In this document: piece after piece, positions 19,213-31,403 of the stretch
How the letters are laid out: each line of letters opens with the position of its first letter
How positions within the stretch are numbered: the stretch's first letter is position 1
NCBI RefSeq assembly: GCF_910596095.1
Contig: NC_056534.1
Coordinates: 9,116,490 to 9,180,489, forward strand
Direction: 5' to 3'
Source: Thunnus maccoyii
Lineage: Eukaryota; Chordata; Actinopteri; Scombriformes; Scombridae
DNA length: 64,000 nucleotides
Made by a program: the position numbers and the translations under genes
The notes under the pieces: generated by a model
What the model was told of the DNA's origin: nothing
Seen by the model: only the letters and a program-made list of their open reading frames with translations
Database searches by the model: none

Positions 19213-20369
19213 CTGGGAAAAAATGAGAAGGGTCCGGCTGCGGCCTGTGGACCATGAATGTGTAAAGACAACTCAATTTATACATCCATGCTGTAGACCA
19301 GGAGGCGTCAGCCTCTACTTAAAACCTCGGGTGTAATCCCCCCTGCGACCACCATGTAAGTTGCAATGGCAGAGTGGCGCTGTCCGTTTACCTGCTCGTT
19401 GACTCCACGGGAAATTAAGACAGCAGAAGCAGCAACAAAGTTTACAACTAACTTGAAACTAACCCTGAAAACTTTAGCCTAAATATGAGATATTCGTGTG
19501 TTTTTTTATGTTTGTGGTGAATGAAACTCTGAAGACTTTTCTTTGTTCGAGCTGATATTTATCTGCTGGCCTTCAGTTAGTTTGTTCCTGACATTTATTC
19601 AGCTGTTTCTCCGCCGTGGAGCCGGATGAACGATAAGAGACAATGTCGTTTCATCTCTGAATTTTTTTGTCATATTGATAACGTAATCTTATCGATGATC
19701 TCTCCACGCGATAACACTAGTAATATTAATTGGTAACAACACCAATGAACACCAGATGACCGTACTGCTCTGTCTCCTGTATTTGTGACTGACAGTAAAC
19801 CAGAGCATTATTGTCTGTGATGTAGTCAGACTGATAATTTGAGTCAGATAAACAAAGCCACGCCACGCTTTTATAAAAGGTAAACACGGCTGTGCACGAT
19901 GTAACTCAGTAAATAAACACTAAAACTCAGTAATATTTGAGGTGTGAGTTATATAAGAGTTAGTTTGTTTTTCCTGTTTTGGAATACACGTGCACACTGA
20001 ATTATTGACCTAATAAGAAATGCCTTATTTTTATTTTACCCCTAATCCTGTCTGTCCCTGTATTCTGATCACAGGCTGCAGGTTCAGTAAATCCAGATTT
20101 CTTTAGTTCTGTCTTTCTCTGTCTGAAATCAGTGCAGTTCAGGTCCGTTCAGCTGCTGAAGAACTATGAGGCAGCATGTGGAGCAGCAGGACTGATTGAT
20201 ATGTTTGTGAATGTATTGATATATTTTATATCTTTTTTTTTCTTGGTAAAAGCAGAATCACACACAGCAGGATGAAACATCTGCAGCTACAGACACAGCA
20301 GATACCTGCTCAGCCTTCTCATCATGACCTCTGACCCTCAGCAGTGGCCTTCACTCAGGCCTCTAATCC

Positions 20370-21120
20370 TGCAGGTCTGATGGCTCCAGGATGAGGATGA
20401 GGATCACACACTGGGTGAGTACATAGTTTCAGTTCAGCGTCATGCTTTTTCCACAGCTGATCTGTACTGATGAGTGTCAGTAATCTCACTGGGTTGTGCA
20501 TATTTTCTTTACAGTCAGCAGAGACTGAGCCTGATCTGAACCAAAAGGTTCTCTGTGATCACAGCGATGGATACGTCTATAATTCTGTGACATCATCAGG
20601 AGATCTGGATCAACAGACCTGATGCTGCTTGTCAAGTAAATATGCACTTGTGTTTATTTCATAGTGCAAAGTTGTTTTTAGTTAAGTAATATTTATTTTG
20701 CGTCCCTGTGTTTTTTTATTTAGCCCTGTAAAAGCTCCTGTGTCTCCTTGAACTGGTCTCATCTTCAGTCCATCAGTGCAACATGGTGAGGAATGAAACT
20801 TTTACTGCTGTTGATTCATAAACAGACAGTTTATGTTCATTATATTACATTCAGACGTACTGACTTCTGTCCCACCAGCATCTCTCCAGACTCTTCTGGT
20901 CGTCCTCCTTCACCTCAGACCTCCATACATCCCTCCTCTGGTCAGACTGCAGCCGCAGCTCTGACAGGACCACAACCAGCCAGACTTTTTGTTTGCCATG
21001 TCTGTATTGACTTTGTGTATTCATCAACATCATCAACATGTGTATAAGCCAATCATATTGGCTGTTATGTATGATTTCATCAAATGTATTGAATTATATA
21101 TAAATATATAATAAATGTCT
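20370..21120 (+). ncRNA. candidate spliced non-coding transcript, four exons
   Basis: Canonical splice sites on the plus strand define exons ending at 20414 (GTGAGT), 20515-20635 (acceptor TTTTCTTTACAG; donor GTAAAT), 20724-20785 (acceptor TTTTTATTTAG; donor GTGAGG) and 20879 to about 21120 (acceptor TTCTGTCCCACCAG). AATAAA is at 21110-21115. No long reading frame spans the exons. The first exon may start further left, near the palindrome at 19061. Coding potential looks absent. It may also be a decayed gene. Confidence 0.35.
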
Positions 21121-22880
21121 CTCCTTATTAGTTGTGTGAATAACATGCAGTGATCTTTACACAGACTATATAATGTTTATCAAAAATGACAAAGTTAAGA
21201 AAATGTGTGTACGAAAAGAAGAGAACCTAATAATATTTAATAATCATCATTAGTTAAGAGTAACGATCATCGTCACTCTGGACCAGGACACTGCTGAAAA
21301 AGATTGTCAGTGTCATCTCAATGAGGTTTTCCAGGTTAAATAAAGGTTAAGTAAAAAGTAAAAACAATAATAATAAAAATGTGTTTAAATGGTAAATGTC
21401 ATAACTGTTGGTCAGAATGCCTTTTATTCAAGTCATTTTGTAGAACATAATTTTACATTGTGAGTGTTTGAAACATTGAAAATGATCTGAAAAAGTATTT
21501 TGGACAAATTTTGAATTCATTGTGTGCAACGAGTTTGCAGATATATTTACGCCACTTTCCTGATTGTCTAATAAGAATAAGAATATTTCCAAACCTCAAA
21601 CCTGAGAATGCAGATTTTTGGTACCATGGATTTTACAGCACCACCTGGTGACACTTTTAACTTCCAACCTTTAAAATTTCATTATCATGTGTGGCCAAGA
21701 ATGATGAGCTCCTTTAATCGCATTTATCATAGATCAAAAAAAAAAATAGCAGTGTGATTTAGTATCACTTACTGTCGTGCCCCTGAGCAAGGCACTGAAA
21801 CTCACGCCTCCCTCTCCTGGACCACTGTAATCCTGGTCACCCTCTGCTGCTCTCCAGTTAGATGTATTCGGGTTTTGGTCCCACGAGTTGAATGACAGGT
21901 AGTGAGCAAAGTTCCATGGAGACGTCTGGAAAATATGAACAATGAATGTGAAGGTTGTGAACAGGCAGCGAGTTTATACTACAATGTGAAAGATGTCATT
22001 TCTCTCACCTGGACCTGGTTCTCTGCAGCATGATTTCCTTGGTCGCCATGGTGATGATGAGGGCTCCTTCCTGTATCAACAAATGATTCCTATTCATTAT
22101 ATTATGGCCACCAGTTACATAATAAATAACTAATGCTTTAGTATATATGTACTTAACAGTTGTGACTTCTGATCACTTGAGGACTGCAGCAGTAACACGA
22201 CTGTGGAATTAAACTATTAAATCCTGAGATTATTATTACAATACAGTCCACACTTGTCCTGTATTATATTGTGACTGACAATAAGTATTACAAATATATT
22301 GGCAACAAAAAAGTAGAGCACTAACAGGAACATTTCTGGTGTTGCTCTTGGAGGGAAAACGTTATATATGTGGCACAAACAGTCCAATTCCAGGCACACG
22401 AGTGGATGGTTAGAAAATAAAAAACCTGTCAGTACAAACAGAGAGGGGAAGACGTTCACAAGAGTCCTGAAGCCAATGAATAAAGTCTTTCTAAATGATG
22501 GAAAAAATCTATTGACAAAACTGACAACTTAGTGGAAGTTAATATTAATTCATCCCACTATTTCAGACCCTAAGAAATTACTTTATTACTAATAAAACTG
22601 GTTAAGGTTCTTATTTGCTCAATAAAACACACTTTTGGCATATATTCTATAGAAAAATCAAGCTGTATTATATTTGTATTGATCTTTGGGTGAGTTGTGT
22701 CATGTTGTGTGGTCTACAATAGACACAAGTATATAAAATAAAAAGAAACATCTTCAAACTGGACTAAGTTCTTGCATATTATAGTTTCCAACTGCTTATC
22801 TCATTTGGTAAAATCATATAAATCTGTAAAGTTGCATATAAATACTTCACATTTTTCATTTAAACTTAACACACTTACAT
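21121..22880. other. intergenic stretch with little recognisable
   Basis: AT-rich DNA between the candidate ncRNA and the ZNF-D 3' end. A possible weak SINE-like segment lies near 21775-21900 (CCCTGAGCAAGGCACTGAAAC, reading partly as the SINE body). No exon seen. Confidence 0.4.
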
Positions 22881-22886
22881 TTTATT
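22881..22886 (-). terminator. AATAAA polyadenylation signal of ZNF-D
   Basis: Minus-strand AATAAA only 24 bases after the ZNF-D stop codon, which implies a very short 3' UTR. Confidence 0.65.
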
Positions 22887-22909
22887 TTTTGGCTCACAGA
22901 TCGAGTCAG

Positions 22910-25900
22910 TCAGTCTGCAAACCTACCGACATCAGGAGGCTCCCAGGTCGGGTCTTCTCCATCTGAGTCAGGCAGAGCGCTCTGTGAGACCTTCTCGAGC
23001 CCGCCCGTCTTCCTGGGACTCCCCTGCTGTCTGGGTCTGCCGAGCTGCCTGGTGGGCCCTATGGGTTTGGCGTTGTGAGTCTTCTTATGGTTGTTAAAGC
23101 CTTGCCTGTAGTAGAAACTCTTCCCACACTTGTCACACTGGTACGGTTTTTCTCCCGTATGAACTCTGAGGTGAACTTTGAGCTCTTCGGTTCTCGCGTA
23201 ACGTTTACCGCAGATGGAGCAGAGGTGAGGCCTCTCTCCAGAATGCGTCACGTAGTGGGCTCTCAGAGTAGACTCCTGCTTAAATCTTTTACCACATATA
23301 ACGCACGGGAAAGGTTTCTCTCCCGTGTGATCTCGCATGTGGTTCTCTAGTCCCTTTGAGGTCTGGAAACCTTTATCACACTGCGAGCACTGGTAGGACT
23401 TCAGACCCTTGTGTCCAGCCTCATGTTCTTTTAGTTTCTGGATATACGTGAATCTCTTGCCACACTGTGTGCAGGAGAATTGTTTCTTTGATTCATGGAC
23501 TTGCTTCATGTGTTCATCTAACAGTTGTTTTTCAGAAAATTGTGTCCAACACAGGTGACAAAAACAGGTTTCCACTGATGACTGAGCCTCTTCGGGTTGA
23601 GCAGAAGTGTTTTCTAAAGCTGCCGTGTTGATAGATTTTCCTGGTGGAAGAAAAACAAGATTAAGTTCATACATCCTTAAAGCTACATGAATACATATTT
23701 TTAAATTAACAATGGATTGAATGACTGTGTGTAATGTGAAAGGTTTCCTTCGTAGCGATGAACTGACAGAAAAAGATCACCTGAGTCTACAGTTCCCCTC
23801 AGCTCTACAGAGTGTTTAAGTGTCTTTCAGGTCATCGTTTGGTTTTACAGCTTGTAATTTTACTGCTTTGGTTCATTGTCAGTTGCCAGATGTTTTCAGT
23901 GAGAAAAAAAAATCTTTCAAACACACAGTACGCCACCTGACCGGTATACAAAGTCTGCGACAAGCTGGTGAACATAATTGAGCATTCAGCAGCTAAAGGA
24001 CCGGATATTTTACCCAGGAGATAATGGACACCATACCAGAGCTAGAAGGATAGTGAATATTGGAGTTACATGTGTCATATGGCCAAAACGTGATTCCAAA
24101 AGAATGCTAATGTTGATCTGGATCTGCCTGATGTGTAAATTAGCCCAAGTTCGCTAACATGTTCTCCACATCAACTTCTTATTATATATATATATATATA
24201 TACTTTTATGACATAGTGTATATCAATGGGGTGTTTTCTACTTGTTATTCTACTAAAAAAAACTGTCTCAACATAAAAAACCACAACAAATGTTGTGAAC
24301 CTCAGTGCTCTCACCTTTATGAACCTTCTGGTGTGTTTTGAGGTTTCCAATCTGTGTGAAACCTCTTCCACACAAAGTGCACTTGTACGGTTTCTTCCCT
24401 GAGTGAATAATAAGGTGCCTTTTCAGAGAGGCACTAGTAGGGAACTGCTTTCCACACGTTGAACAAATGTAGGTCTTTGGAGGCCTGTGCTCTTCTTGTG
24501 GTTCCACAGCCGCTGCCGGTGTTGGATGGTAGATCCGCTGATGAACTATCAAACTTCGATTGGCTCTAAAAGTCTGTCCACAGTCGCTGCACTTGTGAAG
24601 CGAGTGTTTGCCATGTTTCTCTCTCAGATGGCGGTCTCTGGCGTAAACGCTCTGGAAGTCTTTGCCGCAATCTGTGCAGCTGAAGAGCTTCTCAGCCTCA
24701 GTTTTCTTCTGACGTTTCCCGTGCGTTGCTGTTTTCAGAGAACGGTTGGGTTCAGGTTCGGTTGGTGTAGCTGTGTGCGTGTCACCAGGTAATGATGTAA
24801 CACCAGGAGCCGTACCTACATGTATGAAACAGAAAGGCTGGTAGGTGTAAAGATAACAACACCAAAACTGTCACTCTTTCTTCTCTGTTTGGAACATCCT
24901 CCTGAATTTTGTTGACTGACAATATCTCATTTTTGTCTTATGTTTTCATTTATCTCTTGGTTTTCTAAATCAATCTACTGTACAATTTTATTTTTGCTTC
25001 AGACCTACTTGTAATATTATCATTTAAGTGTCTTTTCACCCAAATGACTAAAAAAACATATTTTCTCACATATGTGATAGTGAATGATATCTAGCCATGT
25101 ACATAGTTTTGGTTTATGTGTCGAGGTTTTGAGATCTCTTTCTCTATTTCTGCCTCTGACAAACACAATCGAGGTGTGTTGAACTTAATTTGTGGTGCTC
25201 AAAGCTCCATTCTTTCCAGAATCAGTGCTCCTGTTACTATGAATAACCCACAGACTGTGGACTGTCTATATTTTTCACTGGAACTAATTTCTACTGAGGA
25301 AATACGTCCTTTGGATACTGTTCAGAGTAAGATCAGTGGATTATCCCAAAGACACATTACTGTTGGGCTTTTCAAATGTGATATTCGATGGTTTAAATTA
25401 CTACTTTACTGTCTTTGTATTGTGATGGCAGGTCAAATTTCAAAGATCTCAAAAGCTGACCCTTTAAACTGGAAGCACTTCATTATTTTAACAGCTCTGC
25501 TGACAAAATGTTTACAGTAACATTTCTATGTCCAATAACTTATTTGACTCTCAGGTCTGATGGACACCACACTGTTGTTCTACTACTGAACAGACCTACC
25601 CTCAGGATTCCTGTCCATGTTAACATCTGAGGTAATCAGGCTTCCAGCAGGTTCTCCTCCATCCAAAACTTCAGGTGACCATCCGTGTATACCGAGGTGT
25701 TCCTTCAGTCTGTCCTTGTGGGAGAATCTCTTGTTACACACTGGACAGGTAGAAGGTTTGTCTTTGGTGTGGATTAAAAGGTGTCTCTTCAGTCTGTTCA
25801 GGAAATTAAACCCTTTCCCACATTGGGAACATTTGTGAGGTCTGGTTCCTGTGTGCATCCTCTGATGTCGTTGTAGGGCTCTGCTGTTCGGGAATTTCTT

Positions 25901-26372
25901 GCCACACACTTGGCAGCAAGACCAATCCGTGCATCTGCCCAGCTGCTGATCATCAGTTTGATGCACATCAGGAATGTCTCCTACGCACAGAAACAAGGAC
26001 AGTTAGTTGTCAGATAGAAATACAGACAGCAAGACATCCCCTCTCATCATTTAACAGCATCAGCAGGAAGTAAATATATTATTATTCTCCTCTCCATCTG
26101 TAGCTGAATCAAATAATGTGAATGAGCTGATCTTAGCGTCAAAATATTGTAGCTTCTCTGTGTTGAGCTCTCAGGACTTTTGCAGCTTCTCACTGAATCT
26201 TTGTGGTTTGGAGTTTGGTTTCACTCCACTGTTGCTGTTTTTACTTTCATATATTACATTTACTTATTTACTGTGTCCACTTACCAGAGTTGGCAGGATC
26301 CTGTTCTAACTCTTCTCCTCCTGAGTTGATCAGAACACCAGCTGCCTCCTCTTCTAGCTGCACATTGGTCAT
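22910..26372 (-). CDS. ZNF-D: C2H2 zinc-finger protein, 13 fingers
   Basis: This is a probable nuclear DNA-binding protein of 566 aa. Exons on minus: 26372-26285, 25980-25600, 24815-24315 and 23640-22910. All junctions are phase 1 and sum to whole codons. Exon 1 encodes MTNVQLEEEAAGVLINSGGE, the LINS(D/G)GE module of A and F, then ELEQDPANS. Exon 2 has three fingers. Exon 3 has a basic lead (GKRQKKTEAEKL) and four fingers, ending KTHQKVHKG at the family splice point. The terminal exon has six fingers and a tail with [20 protein letters not shown], then an acidic end (SDGEDPTWEPPDVG). Fingers keep C2H2 ligands, some with an extra residue before the last His. The start is the first ATG in an open frame, but exon 1 is directly preceded by decayed finger sequence, so the true 5' end is uncertain. 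Confidence 0.75.
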
Positions 26373-29072
26373 GACAGCTGTCTCTTTAGTGTGTGTTTTC
26401 AGATGAGACTTCACATCAGAGAAAGGCTTCTCTCTAGTGTGGCTTCATAGGTGGACAATCAAGTAAAACTTTTCGGACAATAGATACATTTGTACGGTTT
26501 GATTCCTCCATGATGTTTCTTGGTGTTTTGGCGCAGACGACTTTAAGTACTGAATTCTTTTTAACAGAGTTGACAGAAATGTTTCCTGCCTTTGTGGGTC
26601 TGGTATCTGGTTTTTCTGCTGCAGTCATCACTAAACAATCTAACTTTTTCTGCAGGAAAGAAAACAAACAATCACAGAATACATTTGATACAAGTTTTAA
26701 AGGGTGTAGTGTCAGATTTAAATGGTGTCTCTTCCTCTGGTGTTTTACTCACCTGGCTGTATGAGAATCCAAGGAAATTCAGCTACAACCTCTGAAGCAA
26801 CTCCGCACTTTCCGCACTTCTCATCTTCAGTTTTTATCTGTTGTGAAACTATTTCACATGTAGTCGTTTCTTATGTTGTCATGTCCAAGCGAAGGATTAT
26901 TTCCACAGTGACTTCCATCCCTGTGAAGGCATTCGTCACTTACGTTGTCATCACTGGGTTGGCTCCCATGTTGCCGTCCATGGTTGGCTTCAGGTAAATG
27001 ATCAGACAGGGTGCCATGGTCAGGGCATTTGCAAGAAGATTCCTTAGAGGGAAACAGAAAAGTAAAGTAAATAAAAAGTAACTCTTTCATACCTTCATGA
27101 CAGTCCAGTCCACTTTGGCTTAGGGTTATAGTTTCATATCAAATCTATTCAGTGTGTTTTCTATATTGACTAAATGCTAATCACATTTTAAAATATTGCT
27201 CACACCCTGCTTCATCACAATTCTCCAGACTTTTCATGACGTTTTTTCAAATACTGTGGTCAAATTTTCATTTAGATGCTTCCTACCTCTTGTGCAGTTT
27301 TATATGAAAATATACAGTATATGTGTGTATATTTGGATGTATGTAAGTGTGTTTGTGTATTTGTATGTAAACACTTCTGTCCGTTATATCTTTTACATTG
27401 CTGTAATTTGCCTAAAGATAATATTTTTTTATCTTGTGCGCACAAGAAAAAATAATCCAGACCTTCAGGGGCTCTGTATTAACATGTAAACAAATAATAA
27501 TATTAGTAGTATCTGACTACCAGTCAGATGTAAGTTTCAAGTCATTATTATTTGTTTGCACATTAATACGAGGTCCCTGAAGTTCCTGACATTTTATAAC
27601 CCAAAATATTTAATAAATGAATCGAAAAAAAATATTAATAGACTAATTAACAATAAAAATATTCAAGCAGCAGCCTGATAAAAGCCATCTTAAAAAACTG
27701 AATTACCTGTTGCTGCTGTAATGGATTTACTTGCTTTTGAGTTCCTCCACAAATCATTACAAATAAGACTTCTCAACATTATAAGTTCTTTGTTCACACA
27801 TAAAAATTGACTATTAATTTGTGAGCTCTTATACCATATGGGCTACATTTATCCTAAACAAAAAAAACTATTTCAAAGCATGCAATGCTTTGGAATAGTC
27901 TTCCACTTTCAATCAATCAATTTTATCTAAAGTGCAGAATCACCATGCTGTGTGGTCCCAATACACTTTACAACTTACTCAAGTACTGTACTTAAGCACA
28001 ACTATGAGGTACTTGTACTTTACCTGAGTATTTCCATTTGATTCTTCTTTATACTTCCACTCCACTACATTTCAGAGGGATATATTGTACTTTCTACTCC
28101 ACTACATTTATTTGACGACTTTAGTTACTTTTCAGATGGAGATTTGACACAATGGATAATATAACAATCTTTTAAAATACAACACATTGTTAAAGATGAA
28201 ACTAGTGGTTTCCAACCTTTTTGGCTTTTGATGTCTTATAAAAAGCAGTGTGTAGTCGGGGTCACAGTTCAGATGTCTATGAGTTGTTAACAGCTCCACC
28301 AAATAGTGATTTTTCCCCCTAAACTTCTCACATGGTTTTATTTTAATGAATGTCCAAATGATCCAATATTTCACCAAAAATCAAAGATTAAAGAATAAAT
28401 CCAAAAACTGTGAAACAAGATTTGTGCATCAGAACATGTTTTTATTTATTTATTTTTCCTTTCTCATTAATCAATCTCTCACGACCCCTCAGATATATGT
28501 GGTGGCCCTTTAGAGGGGCCCGACCCCTAGGTTGGGAACCACTGGACTAAACTAGCTAACTGTATATAAAGTAGTTGAAACTAGCTCCACCTCCAGCAGC
28601 TACAACAGTAACATGCTGCTCTAACACTGATGCTTCACTATTAATAATCTAAAGATGTCATATATAACAATATATCAGTCAGAGGGACCAAACCACTACT
28701 TTTACTGCAATACTTCAACTACATCTGACTGATAATACGTGTGTACTTTTACTTAAGTAGGATTTTTCATGCAGGACTTTTACATTACTTGTAGGGAAGT
28801 AATTTCACATTGCTGCATCGGCACTTTTACTTAAGGATCTACGTATGTCTGATCAGTAACAGTATTTTAACTACTAACTTGAGCTGCTTCAAAATAACTA
28901 ACAGACAGCTATGGCTGATACGGTTTAACCAGAATAACTGCGGGCAACAAACTGGATGCTAACGATGCTACTCAAACTTGCATTTTGTTATTGGACCGTT
29001 GGCTAACGGCTAGCTAGCATGTTGCGCTGAGTCGGCCGTTTTGGGCAATTTTTTTAGACTCACCTCATTCAT
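26373..29072 (-). pseudogene. decayed 5' portion of ZNF-D (or a dead upstream ZNF gene)
   Basis: Three remnants lie upstream of ZNF-D on the same strand. At 29072-29064, ATGAATGAG plus a GTGAGT donor (MNE) mirrors the MFE first exon of ZNF-F. Exon 27042-26753 opens phase 0 with ESSCKCPDHGTLSDHLPEAN. It shifts frame near 26865 and ends in IVSQQIKTEDEKCGKCG through PWILIQPG at a phase-1 GTGAGT donor. Its 290-bp length is one base off what the phases require. At 26649-26373 two fingers are recognisable (HFCQLC, then HHGGIKPYKCIYCPKSFT) but broken by three stops and a further frameshift before HTREKPFSDVKSHLKTHT. This last block runs straight into the ZNF-D start codon. The splice sites look intact, so it may still be transcribed as 5' UTR. 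Confidence 0.65.
27960..28860. repeat. hAT-related element in the pseudogene intron
   Basis: Left words TTACTCAAGTACTGTACTTA and TCCACTCCACTACATTT, and right words TACTTTTACTTAAGTAGG, match the ends of the 56260-57451 element in the same order. Termini are eroded and no target duplication was found. Confidence 0.5.
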
Positions 29073-29639
29073 GGCAGATTAAAAAAAATACGACGTTAGC
29101 TTAAACTCAGAAACCCGAATCTCAGCGTCACCACTGTACGTTTACCAAAAGATAATGTATGTGTTTGTAAAAGCAATAATAACACTACAGCAGTGAGCTT
29201 GAGATGTTAATGTAGAAGGGGGAAGCTAGCTTCAGGGTTGCCAGTTAGGAGGTCTGAAATAAGCAATCCAAGCTGCCAACGACACCTAACGGCTGTCTAA
29301 CGGCTGTTTAACGTTCACTTTCATACACTGATGGCTGAAAACATTGTTCTGCTTTTCAAGTTTAAGTCACTTTATTTAAAATGATTCTCAAAACAAGGAT
29401 TAATATCTAAATCTCTGACAAAGAGAAATGTGAATTTGTGATTTCTATATTGCTCTGATATGCCTTAGAAATTTTTACTGTCTATACATTATTTTACAGT
29501 ATTACTCGCTAGATATCATTCAAGGATTAATAGGCAATATTAAAAAATGAAAAACCTGACTTTTTAACTAATGATGGCTATTATATGAGAGAAAGAGAGA
29601 AGTGTTTTTCCACATTAGCACAAACTCTGAATATTAATG

Positions 29640-30240
29640 CACCACTAACCCTAAAGACGGGTTCACAATTTTTCAAGTTTGTCTTAAAATAATAGTCAGG
29701 AGCCCAAATTACCATTGAAATAGGTTTTTCTTGCCGTAATCATTCCTCCTGTTCATACTGACCATTAGAAGATCCCTTCATAATGCACTTACAATGTAAG
29801 TGATGGAGGCCAAAATCCACAGTCCTCCTTCTGTGCAAAAAATATATATAAAAAGTTTATCTGAAGCTAATATGAAGCTTCAGCCATCAAAATGAGTCAA
29901 ATCAAGTAGATATCTTTCAATATTGGTCTTTTTAGCACCAGCAACTTTTTGTTATTATACGTCCACCACATCTCAACAGGGAAACACAAAGAGGGAATTT
30001 GATGCTAAAAAGACTGTAAATGTGGCAGATATCCACTTGCTGTGACTAATACAGACTGCTGAAGCCTCACATAAGCTTCAGATCAACTTTTAAATGCATT
30101 TTTGCACAAAATGATTGTGTGGACACAATGTGGATTTTAGCTCCCATCAGTTCCATTAAAAGCACATTTGAAGATCTTTCAACAGCCAGTATGAACAGGA
30201 GGAATGATTACAGAGAGCGAAACCTTTTTCAGTGTTCATA
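29640..30240. mobile_element. long-inverted-repeat element, right end truncated
   Basis: The left arm (AAATAGGTTTTTCTTGCCGT, AATCATTCCTCCTGTTCATA, TGTGCAAAAA) is matched inverted by the right arm (TTTTTGCACAAAATG, TATGAACAGGAGGAATGATT, GCGAAACC). Arms are about 150 bp around a 250-bp centre. The outer terminus (AAAGACGGGTTCACAATTTT) survives on the left only; an inverse of that terminus alone is seen at 53860-53925. Non-coding, superfamily undetermined. Confidence 0.6.
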
Positions 30241-31403
30241 TAACGAACAAACATATTATTACGTTAGCTGTAGACTGCAGTTCATCTCTAGAAAAAGCAG
30301 GTAGTCGCAGGGATTTAATAACATTCTTCCAGTTTTTATGATCAAACAAAAGACGATCCTTCCTGTAATTCCTGTAAATTCCTGTGGCGACACTTTGTAA
30401 AGCTGTGATCTCTTTATTACACACATTTCACTCATTCACTCACTGTACTCACTCAGCCTGTTACACCAAATTACTACTACATTAAAATGATACTCCACCC
30501 GCAGTCTTTTCAGTTTCACTTACCTCCCTGAAGGCATGAAGTAAGGAGACTGTTAAAAGTCGGTAGCGTCGTCTCTCGGAGGACAGCAGCTGTATTCAGC
30601 TTGAGGTTTTTACTCAAACGTCTATATAAACTTATGAAACTACTGCTGTATGTCATACTTTCACTGGAATATGGCTTGATACGAAATATTGTTCAGTTCT
30701 ACAACACCCAATCACAGTGTAATTGGATTTTTTTTTCCATTACTTGACAGAAAAAAGTCAAACTGATACACTACATATGAAAAATCTAATGTCTTGCATA
30801 AATACTGACGACTTTTACTGCACACTTTAATGATCACTGGTGCAGCCAATGGTTTTTAGAAGTCACATAATGAGTTAAATGAGTGTGATGAAGAGACTTT
30901 GTATCTAGAAGGTCCAAGAGTTAGTAGAGTAATAGAGCTTGAACATCTGGTTGGGGAAACTCTGTGGGTCTTAATATAAATTTCATAATGTTAAGGATCC
31001 ATTATTTCAAATGTAGAAAAACACTCAGACATGTTTCTGAAAAAAGTCTGTATTCCATCAACATGGACTTTAAAATAATAAGGATATTGTGCATAATTTT
31101 TTTAACATTAAGTACTAGTATTTGGCATGCAGGATACAAAGGCACTCAAATTGTACAGATGGGCTACTAGAGAATAGTAAACATAAAAACATGGGTACAA
31201 AACATGAATACAAGACAGACAACACAGTAAGCTTCCAAATTATTCTTGGCAACCCACACTGACTGTAGCGCAAACTGTATTTTCAGACAGTAACTGTCTC
31301 TGCTGAGGAATTGAAGGAAGGAGAGCAAAAGAGAAGCTCAATTTACTGTAATATTTTCAGACACAGTTAACAACAAAAAAAAAAAAACGACGCATCAACA
31401 GAG
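30241..31403. other. 3' flank of ZNF-F and intergenic DNA
   Basis: No exon, RNA gene or clear element seen. No canonical AATAAA was found close to the ZNF-F stop. ATTAAA on the minus strand near 30825-30830 is a weak candidate. Confidence 0.35.
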
